Under the pieces are notes generated by a model. That model was not told where the DNA came from. It saw nothing but the letters and a program-made list of their open reading frames with translations, and ran no database searches. DNA of 64,000 nucleotides. It comes from CAIVAT01 sp037133475 (lineage in GTDB: Bacteria; Bacteroidota; Bacteroidia; Bacteroidales; FEN-979). Position numbers and translations under genes: made by a program. How positions within the stretch are numbered: the first letter of the stretch is position 1; each line of letters begins with the position of its first letter. Location: positions 248,001 to 312,000 of the forward strand of contig JBAXOB010000001.1 in NCBI GenBank assembly GCA_037133475.1, read 5' to 3'. This document shows, in pieces, positions 17,184 to 26,097 of the stretch.

Positions 17184-20100
17184 ATGATACCACTCCTTTT
17201 TTTCAGAAAGCTGCCTGCAGCGGTTACAGTCTGCACACTGATGTTCATTCTGCCGGGCGCCGTTCTTAAAGCCCAGACAGCCAGTTTCACAGCGCCGGAT
17301 ACCGTTTGCCTAGGGAGCCCCGTCACCATCACCAACACCTCAACCGGGGGAAGCACCTACTACTGGAGCTTCTGCACCGGCAACACCCTTCAGAACCCGT
17401 TAGGCACCAATATAGGGAACCCCGGCAACCTGCTGAACGTACCCAGCTACCCGACCCTGGTGAAGGATGGCAATACCTGTTACTCCTTTATCACCAACGA
17501 AGGGGGCGGGTTCCTGGTGAGGAACAACCATGGAACCAGCTTCAGCAACAATCCCGTATCATCCGTAAACCTTGGAAGCCTCGGGCTTATTACCGACTCC
17601 GTTCTCGGGATAAAAATATGCCAGGATGGCGGGGTTTGGCTGGGGTTTATCCTGAACAACAACAGGATACTGAAACTCAACTTCGGCGCCTCCCTCGGCA
17701 ATGTGCCCACCGCCACGATACTGGGCACCTATTCCGCCATGCTGGAGGGCCATTGTATCGATATCATCAACGACGGAGGGACCTGGGTGGGATATATCAC
17801 CAGCTGGGGAAATCACAAGCTGCTCCGGCTCAATTTCGGCGCCAGTCTGTCGAACGTCCCCGTAATGACCGACCTCGGATCGCCGGGTGCGCTCAACAAC
17901 CCGGGGGTATTCAGGATCATCAAGGAAAACGGGATCTGGTATGCCCTGGTTTCGAACATGACCAACCATACCATGACCCGGCTGACCTTTGGCGCCTCCC
18001 TGCTGACAGCTCCCACGGGGGTGAACCTCGGGGTCATCTGCCCGACGGTAAGCCCGGGGGGGCTCACCCTGATCCGCGATTGCGAAAACACGGTGGGGTT
18101 TCACCTCAACTATTCACTATCCTCTCCCGACAAGATCTGGCGGCTTAGTTTTCCTACCGGGATCACCGGCACGATCATCCCGGCCTCCCTCGGCAATATC
18201 GGCGGAATGACCCAGCCGGCCCAGTTTTCAGAGCTGGTAAGGGAGGGCGATACGCTGTTCGTTTACAATACCAACCGGCAGGGGACCCTCACGCGATTAT
18301 ATTTCCCTCCCTGCACCAACGCCTCGGTGCCATCCTCGGCGCTTTTTACACCTCCCGTTTTCTCCTATAATCAGCCGGGAACCTATAACATCCAGCTGAC
18401 CGTGAACGAAGGACTGCCAAGCCAGTCGTCGATCTGCAAAAGTATTGTCGTCAAAACCTGTTCGGCCGTTGCTGCATTTACCGCGCCAGATACAGTGTGT
18501 ACCGGAGCTCCTGTTACCTTGACAAATCTTTCAACCGGGGGAAGTACCAATTACTGGAACTTTTGTTCCGGGAGCGCAGCAGGAGACCCGGCAGGGACCA
18601 ATATCGGCAACCCTGGATCAAACATCAGTTTACCGGTTTACAGCACCTCGGTACAGGATGGAACTGATTGCTACTCCTTTGTTACGAACCACGGAACACC
18701 TACCCATATGACAAGAATCTATTATGGCAACAATTTCCGGAATGCTCCGGTAAATTCTGCCAGCATTCTTCAAACCGGGGTTATCAGTGCAACGTGTGAA
18801 GATATACAGATCAGGAAAGAGAACGGGAACTGGTACGGCTTTTTAAACAACAATACAACGATCCTCCGGTTGAATTTCGGCGCCTCCATCACGAACAATT
18901 CACCCACCACCACCGATATCGGTCCGTTTCCCAATATCTCCGTTGCGCATGGGCTGGTAATCCTTCAGGAAGGAAATACCTGGCTTGGTTTTTTCGATTC
19001 AGACACCCAGAACAAACTTTACCGCTTGAATTTCGGAACCAGCCTGACAAACATCCCTGTTTTCACCGATCTCGGAAACCTGGCGGGATTCGTTCATCCC
19101 TGCCAGATTGCTTCAATCAGGGAAAACGGTATATGTTACCTTCTGCTGGTTAACAGTGTCGGCAATACTTTATCCAGGATTAATTTCGGAACCTCTTATT
19201 TGAATACGCCTACCGGGGAAAACCTGGGGAATTGCGGCATCCTGGTAAACCCCGTCGGGCTCACCCTGTTAAACGATTGTGAAATTTCGGTCGGATACTA
19301 TACGGTCTACCAGTCTCCTGCTACGGCTGCAATCGGAAGGCTCACCTTTACGGGAGGAGTCGGCGGCACGGTAACGGCACAGTCACTGGGAAATATCGGT
19401 ACGCTTGATCATCCTTGTTCCTTTTCTGAGATGTTCCGGGAAAACGACTCATTGTTTTCCTATGTTACCAACCAGAACAGTTCATCTCTTACCCGGCTCA
19501 GTTTTCCTCCCTGCAACAATGCCTCGATACCCTCATCAACCCTCTTTAATCCTCCCCAGTTTTCTTATAATACACCCGGGAATTATGCTGTAAGGCTGGT
19601 GGTCGACGAGGGCCAGGCCAGTGAACAGAGTATTTGCCAGACAATCGTAGCGATGGCACCCCAGGTGGTAAACCTGGGCAACGACAAATCGATCTGCCCG
19701 GGCAACTCCACGATTCTGGATGCAGGCGCAAATTTCAGCAGCTATTTATGGTCAACCGGGGCCACCAGCCGGACGATCACGGTTGCAGTGCCGGGAAGCT
19801 ATTCGGTAACCGCAACCAGGTGGGGATGCAGTACCAGCGATGCGGTCAATGTCAACCTGCTTTCCGGGCCGGTCGTGAACCTGGGGCCTGATGTAACCAT
19901 CTGTTCCGGGATGACAAACACCTTTGATGCGGGACCTTGCGCGGGATGCGCTTTCCAGTGGGCCGACCTGACTACGGCCCAGATGAACATCGGCAATGGT
20001 CAAACCTATGCCACCGGCGTCGCCGGGAACTATATGGTGACGGTGGTGGGACCAAACAGCTGCATGGGACGCGATACGGCCCAGCTGTTCGTCCAATCGA

Positions 20101-22274
20101 CGATCCCGGTGAGTGTCAGTATCAGCGCTCCGGCAACCACGGTGTGTGCCGGCAGCCAGGTTACCTTTACTGCCATGGCCCTCTTCGGAGGGAGTTCCCC
20201 GGGCTACCAGTGGAAGGTAAACGGGGTGATCACTGGGGCGACGGGGCAGACCTTCACCTATACCCCCGCCAATGGCGACTGCGTTGTCTGCGTGGTTACC
20301 TCGACGGCAAGCTGCACTACCGGGAACCCTGCTACCTCAAACCCGGTTTGCATGACGGTGACCCCAAACGTAACGGCAGGTGTCACGGTGACGGCATCCT
20401 CAAACCCCGTTTGTGCCGGGATGGCCGTAACCTATTTTGCAAACCCGGTTTATGGTGGGCCGACCCCCTCCTACCAGTGGAAGGTCAATGCAAGCAATGT
20501 AAGCAATGCAATCAATGCAAACTATGCATATATTCCTGTTAATGGGGATGTTGTCACCTGTGAGATGACCTCCTCGGAGATGTGCACCATCGGGAACCCG
20601 GCCACCAGCCTGCCGGTCGTCATGACGGTCAACCCTAACCTGCCAGTGAGCGTTTCTGCCGCATCCTCGGCCACTACGGTCTGCGCTGGAACCACGGTCA
20701 CCTTCTGGGCAACGCCCGTTCATGGAGGAACGACACCGGCTTACCAATGGAAGATCAATGCAGGCAATGCATCCAATGCAACCAATGCAACCAATGCAAG
20801 CTATGCATACATTCCGGTACAGGGCGATGTAATCACCTGCGAGATGACCTCTTCGGAGTCTTGCACGCAGGGAAACCCTGCCACCAGCTTACCGATAACG
20901 ATGACGGTCAATCCCAACCTGCCGGTGACGGTGAACATTTCAGCCTCCTCTAACCCCTATTGTGCAGGGAGTTCGGTGGCATTTACTGCAACACCAGGGT
21001 TTGGCGGCCTGACACCCGGTTACCAGTGGAAAATCAATGCAAACAATGCAAGCAATGGAAACAATGCAAGCTATGCATACAATGCGGTGAATGGCGATGT
21101 GGTGACCTGTGAGCTGACCTCCTCCGAAAGCTGCACTTCAGGCAATCCCGCAACCTCGAATACGATCACCATGGTTGCAACGCCGGTGCTTCCCGCCGGG
21201 ATCACCATTACCGCCACACCCAATCCCTTCTGCCCGGGAACGGCGGTCACCTTTGATGCATTCCCCATATACGGGGGACCAGCACCAGGCTACCAATGGA
21301 AAATCAATGCAAGCAATGCAGGCAATGCAAACAATGCAAGCTATACATACAACCCGGTGGCGGGCGACCTCGTTTCGTGTGAACTGACCTCCAACCAGGC
21401 GTGTATCACGAACAACCCGGCAATTTCGACCGCCATCCTGATGGCGACACGGCCGGTTCCCAATGTCAGCTTTTACCGCTGTTTCGACAGCATCACCACC
21501 ACCGTTTCAAAACCATTTCATTTAAGGGGGGGGCTCCCGCCGGGAGGCACCTACAGCGGGGCTGGGGTAAATCCGGCAACAGGCATATTCAATCCTGCGA
21601 CAGCAGGCCCAGGAACTCATACGATCAGCTACACCTGTACCAACACATACGGATGTATTGCAAATGCAACGACCACGGTTACCACGCAAACCGCAATCCC
21701 GGTGATCTGTGGCAACACCTTCACCGACCCGCGCGACAACCGGCATTACTCCACCTTCAGCCTGCCCAATGGCAAATGCTGGATGAAGGAAAACCTGGAT
21801 TTCGGGACAGCCATCATGGAATCAACGCTGCAGACCGACAACTGCGTAGCAGAGAAATATCGCCGGTATTCTGCAACCAATAATCAATATTCCTCCTTCT
21901 ACCAGTGGGACGAACTCATGCAGTATGACAACACGGCAGCCTTGCAGGGTCTTTGCCCGCCGGGCTGGCATATCCCAACCGCCACGGAATGGAATGAACT
22001 TATCCTCTTCAGTACCGGTCCCGGCCAGGCCGGCGGTCCGCTGAAGGACACCTTACTGACCAACGGATTCCATTCATTTCAGCGGGGACTTCTTTATCTG
22101 AACCACACCTGGGCCTTTGTCACAGGGAAGTATGCCGGTTCGATGTATTGGACATCCACCGTCTTTGACACGGAACGTGCCACCGCCAGGGGAATCAACG
22201 AATTCAATTTCAGTGTTTCACTGTACAACGCATTGCGCGAAAACGCCTTCTCCGTGCGGTGCACCCATGATTAA
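17184..22274 (+). CDS. Giant secreted protein: two propeller-interrupted PKD modules, Ig-like repeats, FISUMP domain
   Basis: 1696 residues with a signal peptide (to about residue 31). Two ~395-residue copies (about 32-428 and 429-823) each begin like a PKD domain (APDTVC, GSTYYWSFC / GSTNYWNFC). They then run through ~50-residue beta-propeller-like blades (RLNFGASLSNVPV, TDLGSPGALNNP), and finish the PKD strands with FSYN(Q/T)PG(T/N)Y. Next come two ~75-residue beta domains with NLG(N/P)D motifs (to ~970). Five ~90-residue Ig-like repeats (CAG...GYQWK...GDVVTCE...C..GNPATS) occupy ~972-1425, and a FISUMP domain (GKCWMKENLDFG, CPPGWHIPTATEWNEL, FSVRCTHD) occupies ~1510-1696. Probably a surface adhesin or scaffold. 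No T9SS tail is seen. Four Ig repeats contain a 9-base DNA array in frame. Confidence 0.88.
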   Translation: MIPLLFFRKLPAAVTVCTLMFILPGAVLKAQTASFTAPDTVCLGSPVTITNTSTGGSTYYWSFCTGNTLQNPLGTNIGNPGNLLNVPSYPTLVKDGNTCYSFITNEGGGFLVRNNHGTSFSNNPVSSVNLGSLGLITDSVLGIKICQDGGVWLGFILNNNRILKLNFGASLGNVPTATILGTYSAMLEGHCIDIINDGGTWVGYITSWGNHKLLRLNFGASLSNVPVMTDLGSPGALNNPGVFRIIKENGIWYALVSNMTNHTMTRLTFGASLLTAPTGVNLGVICPTVSPGGLTLIRDCENTVGFHLNYSLSSPDKIWRLSFPTGITGTIIPASLGNIGGMTQPAQFSELVREGDTLFVYNTNRQGTLTRLYFPPCTNASVPSSALFTPPVFSYNQPGTYNIQLTVNEGLPSQSSICKSIVVKTCSAVAAFTAPDTVCTGAPVTLTNLSTGGSTNYWNFCSGSAAGDPAGTNIGNPGSNISLPVYSTSVQDGTDCYSFVTNHGTPTHMTRIYYGNNFRNAPVNSASILQTGVISATCEDIQIRKENGNWYGFLNNNTTILRLNFGASITNNSPTTTDIGPFPNISVAHGLVILQEGNTWLGFFDSDTQNKLYRLNFGTSLTNIPVFTDLGNLAGFVHPCQIASIRENGICYLLLVNSVGNTLSRINFGTSYLNTPTGENLGNCGILVNPVGLTLLNDCEISVGYYTVYQSPATAAIGRLTFTGGVGGTVTAQSLGNIGTLDHPCSFSEMFRENDSLFSYVTNQNSSSLTRLSFPPCNNASIPSSTLFNPPQFSYNTPGNYAVRLVVDEGQASEQSICQTIVAMAPQVVNLGNDKSICPGNSTILDAGANFSSYLWSTGATSRTITVAVPGSYSVTATRWGCSTSDAVNVNLLSGPVVNLGPDVTICSGMTNTFDAGPCAGCAFQWADLTTAQMNIGNGQTYATGVAGNYMVTVVGPNSCMGRDTAQLFVQSTIPVSVSISAPATTVCAGSQVTFTAMALFGGSSPGYQWKVNGVITGATGQTFTYTPANGDCVVCVVTSTASCTTGNPATSNPVCMTVTPNVTAGVTVTASSNPVCAGMAVTYFANPVYGGPTPSYQWKVNASNVSNAINANYAYIPVNGDVVTCEMTSSEMCTIGNPATSLPVVMTVNPNLPVSVSAASSATTVCAGTTVTFWATPVHGGTTPAYQWKINAGNASNATNATNASYAYIPVQGDVITCEMTSSESCTQGNPATSLPITMTVNPNLPVTVNISASSNPYCAGSSVAFTATPGFGGLTPGYQWKINANNASNGNNASYAYNAVNGDVVTCELTSSESCTSGNPATSNTITMVATPVLPAGITITATPNPFCPGTAVTFDAFPIYGGPAPGYQWKINASNAGNANNASYTYNPVAGDLVSCELTSNQACITNNPAISTAILMATRPVPNVSFYRCFDSITTTVSKPFHLRGGLPPGGTYSGAGVNPATGIFNPATAGPGTHTISYTCTNTYGCIANATTTVTTQTAIPVICGNTFTDPRDNRHYSTFSLPNGKCWMKENLDFGTAIMESTLQTDNCVAEKYRRYSATNNQYSSFYQWDELMQYDNTAALQGLCPPGWHIPTATEWNELILFSTGPGQAGGPLKDTLLTNGFHSFQRGLLYLNHTWAFVTGKYAGSMYWTSTVFDTERATARGINEFNFSVSLYNALRENAFSVRCTHD
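20485..20530 (+). repeat. In-frame 9-base array in Ig-like repeat 2
   Basis: Repeats of CAATGCAAG/CAATGTAAG/CAATGCAAT encode the Asn/Ala/Ser-rich loop NASNVSNAINANYA. The first Ig repeat has an ordinary loop (NGVITGATGQT) at this place and no array. Confidence 0.85.
20755..20809 (+). repeat. In-frame 9-base array in Ig-like repeat 3
   Basis: Units such as CAATGCAGG, CAATGCATC and CAATGCAAC encode NAGNASNATNATNASYA, one unit longer than in the neighbouring repeats. Confidence 0.85.
21035..21086 (+). repeat. In-frame 9-base array in Ig-like repeat 4
   Basis: Units CAATGCAAA, CAATGCAAG and CAATGGAAA encode NANNASNGNNASYA. Confidence 0.85.
21304..21345 (+). repeat. In-frame 9-base array in Ig-like repeat 5
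   Basis: Units CAATGCAAG, CAATGCAGG and CAATGCAAA encode NASNAGNANNASY. Bases 21314-21338 are the reverse complement, at 24 of 25 positions, of 22335-22359 in the array after the stop codon of the same gene. Confidence 0.88.
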
Positions 22275-22301
22275 TCCCTAAAACTGCTATATTTTTTCCA
22301 C

Positions 22302-22474
22302 ACAGCCTGCACTGCCTGCACTGCCTACACTGCCTGCATTGTTTGCACTGCCTGCATTGTCTGCATTGTCTGCATTCCTGCATTCCTGCATTCCTGCATT
22401 CCCGCATTCCTGCATTCCCGAATTCCCGCATTCCTAAATTCCTGCATTCCCGCATTCCTGCATTCCCGCATTCC
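22302..22474. repeat. 9-base then 8-base tandem array (TGCATTGTC, then TGCATTCC)
   Basis: Begins about 27 bases after the stop of the giant protein gene and runs to within 3 bases of the stop of the convergent MFS gene. The first part has a 9-base period (CTGCACTGC, CTGCATTGT), the second an 8-base period (CTGCATTC, CCGCATTC). No coding sense; frames through it are Cys/Arg/Gln artefacts. Confidence 0.92.
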
Positions 22475-22476
22475 CT

Positions 22477-23745
22477 TCAGCCAATATCCCTCAGGTTCAG
22501 CTTCCTGAGCCGGGGGGCGAATTTCGAGGTAAACCCGACGATTCCCAGGGTCATGATACCCCCGAAGATAACCGATGGGATCAGCCCGATAAGCCTGGCA
22601 GCAAGCCCCGATTCAAATGAACCGATCTCATTGGAGGAGCCGATGAAAATCGCGTTGACAGAGGCCACGCGGCCCCGCATGTCGTTGGGCGTAAGAAGCT
22701 GCATGGCTGTCGCCCGGATGATCACGCTGATGTTGTCGAACATGCCGCTCATCATGAGTAAAAACAGGGAGAGATAGAAGTTCCTTGAGAGGGCAAAACA
22801 GATGATGCTAAGGCCAAACCCGGCAACGCCGATCATCATGTTGCGCCCTGCATGAACCATCGGCGGCCGGTAGGCAAGCACCACCGACATCATCACGGCG
22901 CCGACCATGGGCGCCGCCCTCAGGAATCCCAGTCCCTGCGGACCCACCTTCAGCACCTCGGCGGCAAAGATGGGCAGCATGGCTACGGCTCCGCCGAAAA
23001 GTACGGCAAACATATCGAGCGACATGGCCCCCAGCAAGATCTGGTTGTGATAAACAAATTTAAGTCCCGACGATAACCGCTGCACCAGGGTTTCGGATTT
23101 GACGACCGGGGGAGCCGGGTGGTTTTTGACAAAACCCAGCAAAACCAGCGCTGTCAGCAGGAACAGGAGCACCGCCAGGTAGGCTACCCGCACACCGAAG
23201 AAACCATAAACCAGTCCGCCGATGGCCGGCCCGGTGATGGCGCCGATATGCCATACCGTGCTGTTCCAGGTGGAGGAGTTGGTGTAGAGTTCACGCGGCA
23301 CAAGCTGCGACATCAGGGCGATGATCGAGGGATAGAGGAATGCCCTCGAAACGCCTGATATGGCCACCACAAGGTAAATGGGGAGCACGCCAAGGGCGGC
23401 GATGATCCCCAGTTTGGGAACGGTGAACAGGAACAGGGCCAATGTTCCCACGAGGAACAGGAGGGTAAAACACACAATGATGGTCTTGCGGTTGTACTTG
23501 TCGGCGACATGGCCTGCAAACAGGGCGATGGCGATGTTGGGAAGCGCTTCGGCCAGCCCGATCAACCCCAGCGCCAGGGGGTCGCGGGTAAGTTCATACA
23601 TCTGCCAGCCGACGATGATGCTCTGCATCTGGAAGGCGATGGTCGTAAAAAACCGGAAGATCAGGAAAAACCTGAAGTCGCGGACTTTCAATACGGCATA
23701 GGCATCATGTTTGGGCACGGGGGTGGTTCCGGTCGGCATAGGCAA
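22477..23745 (-). CDS. MFS exporter, DHA3/EntS-like
   Basis: 422 residues with twelve predicted helices. VLKVRDFRFFLIFRFFTTIAFQMQSIIVGWQMYEL at the N-terminus, split here as FRFFTTIAFQMQ and GWQMYELTRD, plus GHVADKYNRKTI (the MFS loop 2-3 motif), fit the DHA3 group of drug and siderophore exporters (EntS, MefA type). MRGRVASVNAIFIGSSNEIGSFESG near the C-terminus is also typical of this group. It would use the proton gradient to export small molecules; the substrate is not deducible. It lies on the minus strand after the EF-G paralogue, which has its own terminator, so it is probably a separate unit. Its stop abuts the 8-base repeat array. Confidence 0.82.
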   Translation of the reverse strand: MPMPTGTTPVPKHDAYAVLKVRDFRFFLIFRFFTTIAFQMQSIIVGWQMYELTRDPLALGLIGLAEALPNIAIALFAGHVADKYNRKTIIVCFTLLFLVGTLALFLFTVPKLGIIAALGVLPIYLVVAISGVSRAFLYPSIIALMSQLVPRELYTNSSTWNSTVWHIGAITGPAIGGLVYGFFGVRVAYLAVLLFLLTALVLLGFVKNHPAPPVVKSETLVQRLSSGLKFVYHNQILLGAMSLDMFAVLFGGAVAMLPIFAAEVLKVGPQGLGFLRAAPMVGAVMMSVVLAYRPPMVHAGRNMMIGVAGFGLSIICFALSRNFYLSLFLLMMSGMFDNISVIIRATAMQLLTPNDMRGRVASVNAIFIGSSNEIGSFESGLAARLIGLIPSVIFGGIMTLGIVGFTSKFAPRLRKLNLRDIG

Positions 23746-23756
23746 TGGATAAATTC

Positions 23757-23785
23757 AAAAAAACCCGGCCAAGGACCGGGTTTTT
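23757..23785 (-). terminator. Rho-independent terminator of the EF-G paralogue
   Basis: AAACCCGG, a 7-base loop, then CCGGGTTT with a run of As on the plus-strand left side, which is a T-run on the minus strand. It starts 20 bases after the stop at 23806. Confidence 0.88.
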
Positions 23786-23805
23786 CAAAGGTGTATATAA
23801 GTTGG

Positions 23806-25941
23806 CTATTCTTCTTCTTTTTCCTGGTCTTCGTATGCCTTGAGCAGTTTCTCCTGGATATCGGTGGGAACCTGCGCGTATTCGGCAAACTTCATGTTGT
23901 AGGTGGCGCGACCGCTGGTGATGGAGCTGAGGGCGGTAGAGTACCTGTTGAGTTCGGCAAGGGGAACCTTTGCCAGGATTTTCTGGTAGCTTCCTTCGCT
24001 GTCCATTCCCATGATCACGGCGCGGCGGCCCTGGAGATCGGTCATGACTTCACCCATCTTGTCTTCGGGAACGATAACTTCCACATCATAGATCGGTTCA
24101 AGGATCTTGGGTCCGGCATTCTTGAAGGCCTCCCTGAAGGCGTTACGGCCTGCCAGTTTGAAGGAGATTTCGTTTGAATCGACAGGGTGCATCTTGCCGT
24201 CGTAAATATTCACGACAATATCGCGGGCATAGGAACCGGTCAGCGGGCCCTCTTCCATCTTCTCCATGAGTCCCTTCATGATGGCCGGTAAAAACCGTGC
24301 ATCGATGGCGCCGCCAACGATACAGTTGTTCATCTGGAGGCGTCCGCCCCAGTCGAGCTCAACGACATCGCGACCGCGGATGGGAAACTCGGTCTGTTCA
24401 GCCATTCCCTCCTTGTAGGGCTGGATTGACATATGGACCTCGCCGAACTGTCCCGAACCGCCCGATTGTTTCTTGTGGCGGTACATCGACTTCGCGGGTT
24501 TGGTGATGGTTTCACGATAGGGAATACGCGGTGCGTAAAATTCCATCGGGATCTTCTCGAGATTTTCAACATGCCATTTGGCCAGGTTCAGGTGAAGTTC
24601 ACCCTGCCCCTGCAGGATCATCTGCTTCAGCTCGCGGGAAAATCCCATGATAAGCGTTGGATCCATCTTGGCCAGTTCATGCAGGATTCCGTTGATCTTT
24701 TCATCGTCGGTATTGCTTTTCGCCCTGACGGCTGTTCTGAATTTGGGCTCGGGGAAGGTGATCGGCTCAATCACATCATCAGGATTCTTGAGCGAATTCA
24801 GGGTGTTGTTGGTATATGAATTCTTTAATTTAATGGTTGCGCCGATATCGCCGGCAACCATCTTTTCAACCTTCTCGCGGTTTTTCCCGTTGATCACAAA
24901 AAGCTGCGACAAACGTTCCTTTGACTGCCTGACAGGATTTACCATATCCATGGCTTCGGTGATCTCGCCTGCATAGACTTTGAAATAGGAGATTTCACCA
25001 AGGTGCTGTTCGATCGAAGTTTTAAAAATAAAGGCAGAGGCGGGATCTGTCGATTTGCAGGTCATCAGTTTGCCATCTTTTGTTTTGACACCGGGCATTT
25101 CGTTCGGGGCGGGAACGCTGCCGGCAATAAATTCGAGCAGGCGGGCAACACCCATATCCTGCTTGGCGCCGGTGCAGAGTACCGGGAAAATGGTGCGGTT
25201 GATCAAACCTGTCTTCAGGGCCTGGAGCATCTGTTCTTCGGTAAGGACTCCCTTGTCGAAGAAGACCTCCATCAACGATTCATCCTTGGATGCCAGTTCC
25301 TCCATAAGCGCGGCATACATCTCATCGGCTTTGTCCTTTTCCGAGGCAGGAATATCCGAAATTTCAGGTTTTCCGCCACCGGAGGCAAATTTATACTGCT
25401 TCATCTTCAGCAGGTCGATGATGGTGTTGAAGCCTGATCCCGCATTGACAGGGTACTGCATCAGGGTGACATTTTTACCAAACTGAACCCTCATCTGACG
25501 AAGGGTTTCGTCAAAGTTGGCATTTTCCTGGTCTAGATGGTTCATCACGAAAATCACCGGGGTATTGGCACGGGTGGCATACCTCCACGTAATCTCCGTA
25601 CCAACCTCAACGCCATTCTGCCCATTGACCAGCATCACGGCGGTGTCAACCACGTGAAGCGCCGAAATCACCTCGCCGCAAAAATCATCAAATCCCGGAG
25701 TATCAATGATATTGATCTTCTTGTTGTCATAAAGTGTATAAAGGATCGTGGCAGAGACTGAGTTCTGACGCTCCAATTCTATCGGACGATAGTCCGAAAC
25801 CGTGTTCTTGTCCTCCACCGAACCACGGCGGCTGATCACGCCACCTTCAAACAGCATGGCTTCAGCGATGGTTGTTTTCCCTGATTTTGCACCTCCGAGA
25901 AGGGCGATGTTGCGGATTTCGTTAGTTTGGTATACCTTCAT
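23806..25941 (-). CDS. Elongation factor G paralogue (EF-G2-like) lacking the catalytic histidine
   Basis: 711 residues with the five-domain EF-G layout. G1 is GAKSGKTT (17-24). The switch I motif RGITI of true EF-G is RQNSV here (59-62). G3 is DTPGFDDF, with Phe84 where EF-G has the GTP-hydrolysing His. G4 is NHLD (134-137) instead of NKxD. Domain IV keeps KQSGGSGQFGEVH and the C-terminal part keeps DLQGRRAVIMGMDSEGS. It is related to the EF-G2 type known in Bacteroides, reported to support translocation without GTPase activity and to be needed in the gut. I infer a starvation-time translocase or a ribosome-associated factor. A good promoter lies upstream and a terminator downstream. Confidence 0.88.
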   Translation of the reverse strand: MKVYQTNEIRNIALLGGAKSGKTTIAEAMLFEGGVISRRGSVEDKNTVSDYRPIELERQNSVSATILYTLYDNKKINIIDTPGFDDFCGEVISALHVVDTAVMLVNGQNGVEVGTEITWRYATRANTPVIFVMNHLDQENANFDETLRQMRVQFGKNVTLMQYPVNAGSGFNTIIDLLKMKQYKFASGGGKPEISDIPASEKDKADEMYAALMEELASKDESLMEVFFDKGVLTEEQMLQALKTGLINRTIFPVLCTGAKQDMGVARLLEFIAGSVPAPNEMPGVKTKDGKLMTCKSTDPASAFIFKTSIEQHLGEISYFKVYAGEITEAMDMVNPVRQSKERLSQLFVINGKNREKVEKMVAGDIGATIKLKNSYTNNTLNSLKNPDDVIEPITFPEPKFRTAVRAKSNTDDEKINGILHELAKMDPTLIMGFSRELKQMILQGQGELHLNLAKWHVENLEKIPMEFYAPRIPYRETITKPAKSMYRHKKQSGGSGQFGEVHMSIQPYKEGMAEQTEFPIRGRDVVELDWGGRLQMNNCIVGGAIDARFLPAIMKGLMEKMEEGPLTGSYARDIVVNIYDGKMHPVDSNEISFKLAGRNAFREAFKNAGPKILEPIYDVEVIVPEDKMGEVMTDLQGRRAVIMGMDSEGSYQKILAKVPLAELNRYSTALSSITSGRATYNMKFAEYAQVPTDIQEKLLKAYEDQEKEEE

Positions 25942-25996
25942 GGCAGTTAAGTAATTATATAAGTGATTGAAAATTATTATTTTCGTGAAAGGGCGA

Positions 25997-26028
25997 CAAA
26001 AATAGAAATTTTTATGGAATTAACCAAG
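25997..26028 (-). promoter_or_regulatory. Bacteroidota-type promoter (CTTG-N20-TATTTTTG)
   Basis: On the minus strand CTTG (26028-26025), 20 bases, TATTTTTG (26004-25997). The -7 box is perfect and the -33 box has one mismatch. It lies 56 bases before the EF-G paralogue start. Confidence 0.7.
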
Positions 26029-26097
26029 CCCCTGCGACAATTAGGAATTGCGAATTACGTATTAAGAATCAATCTATTATAGGGGAATTAAATGGGG

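Noticed and set aside
22210..22455. Minus-strand frame with Cys-Arg-Gln repeats across the 22302-22474 array
   Set aside because: It is a direct reading of the 9/8-base DNA repeat, overlaps two real genes, and has no ribosome site or family features.
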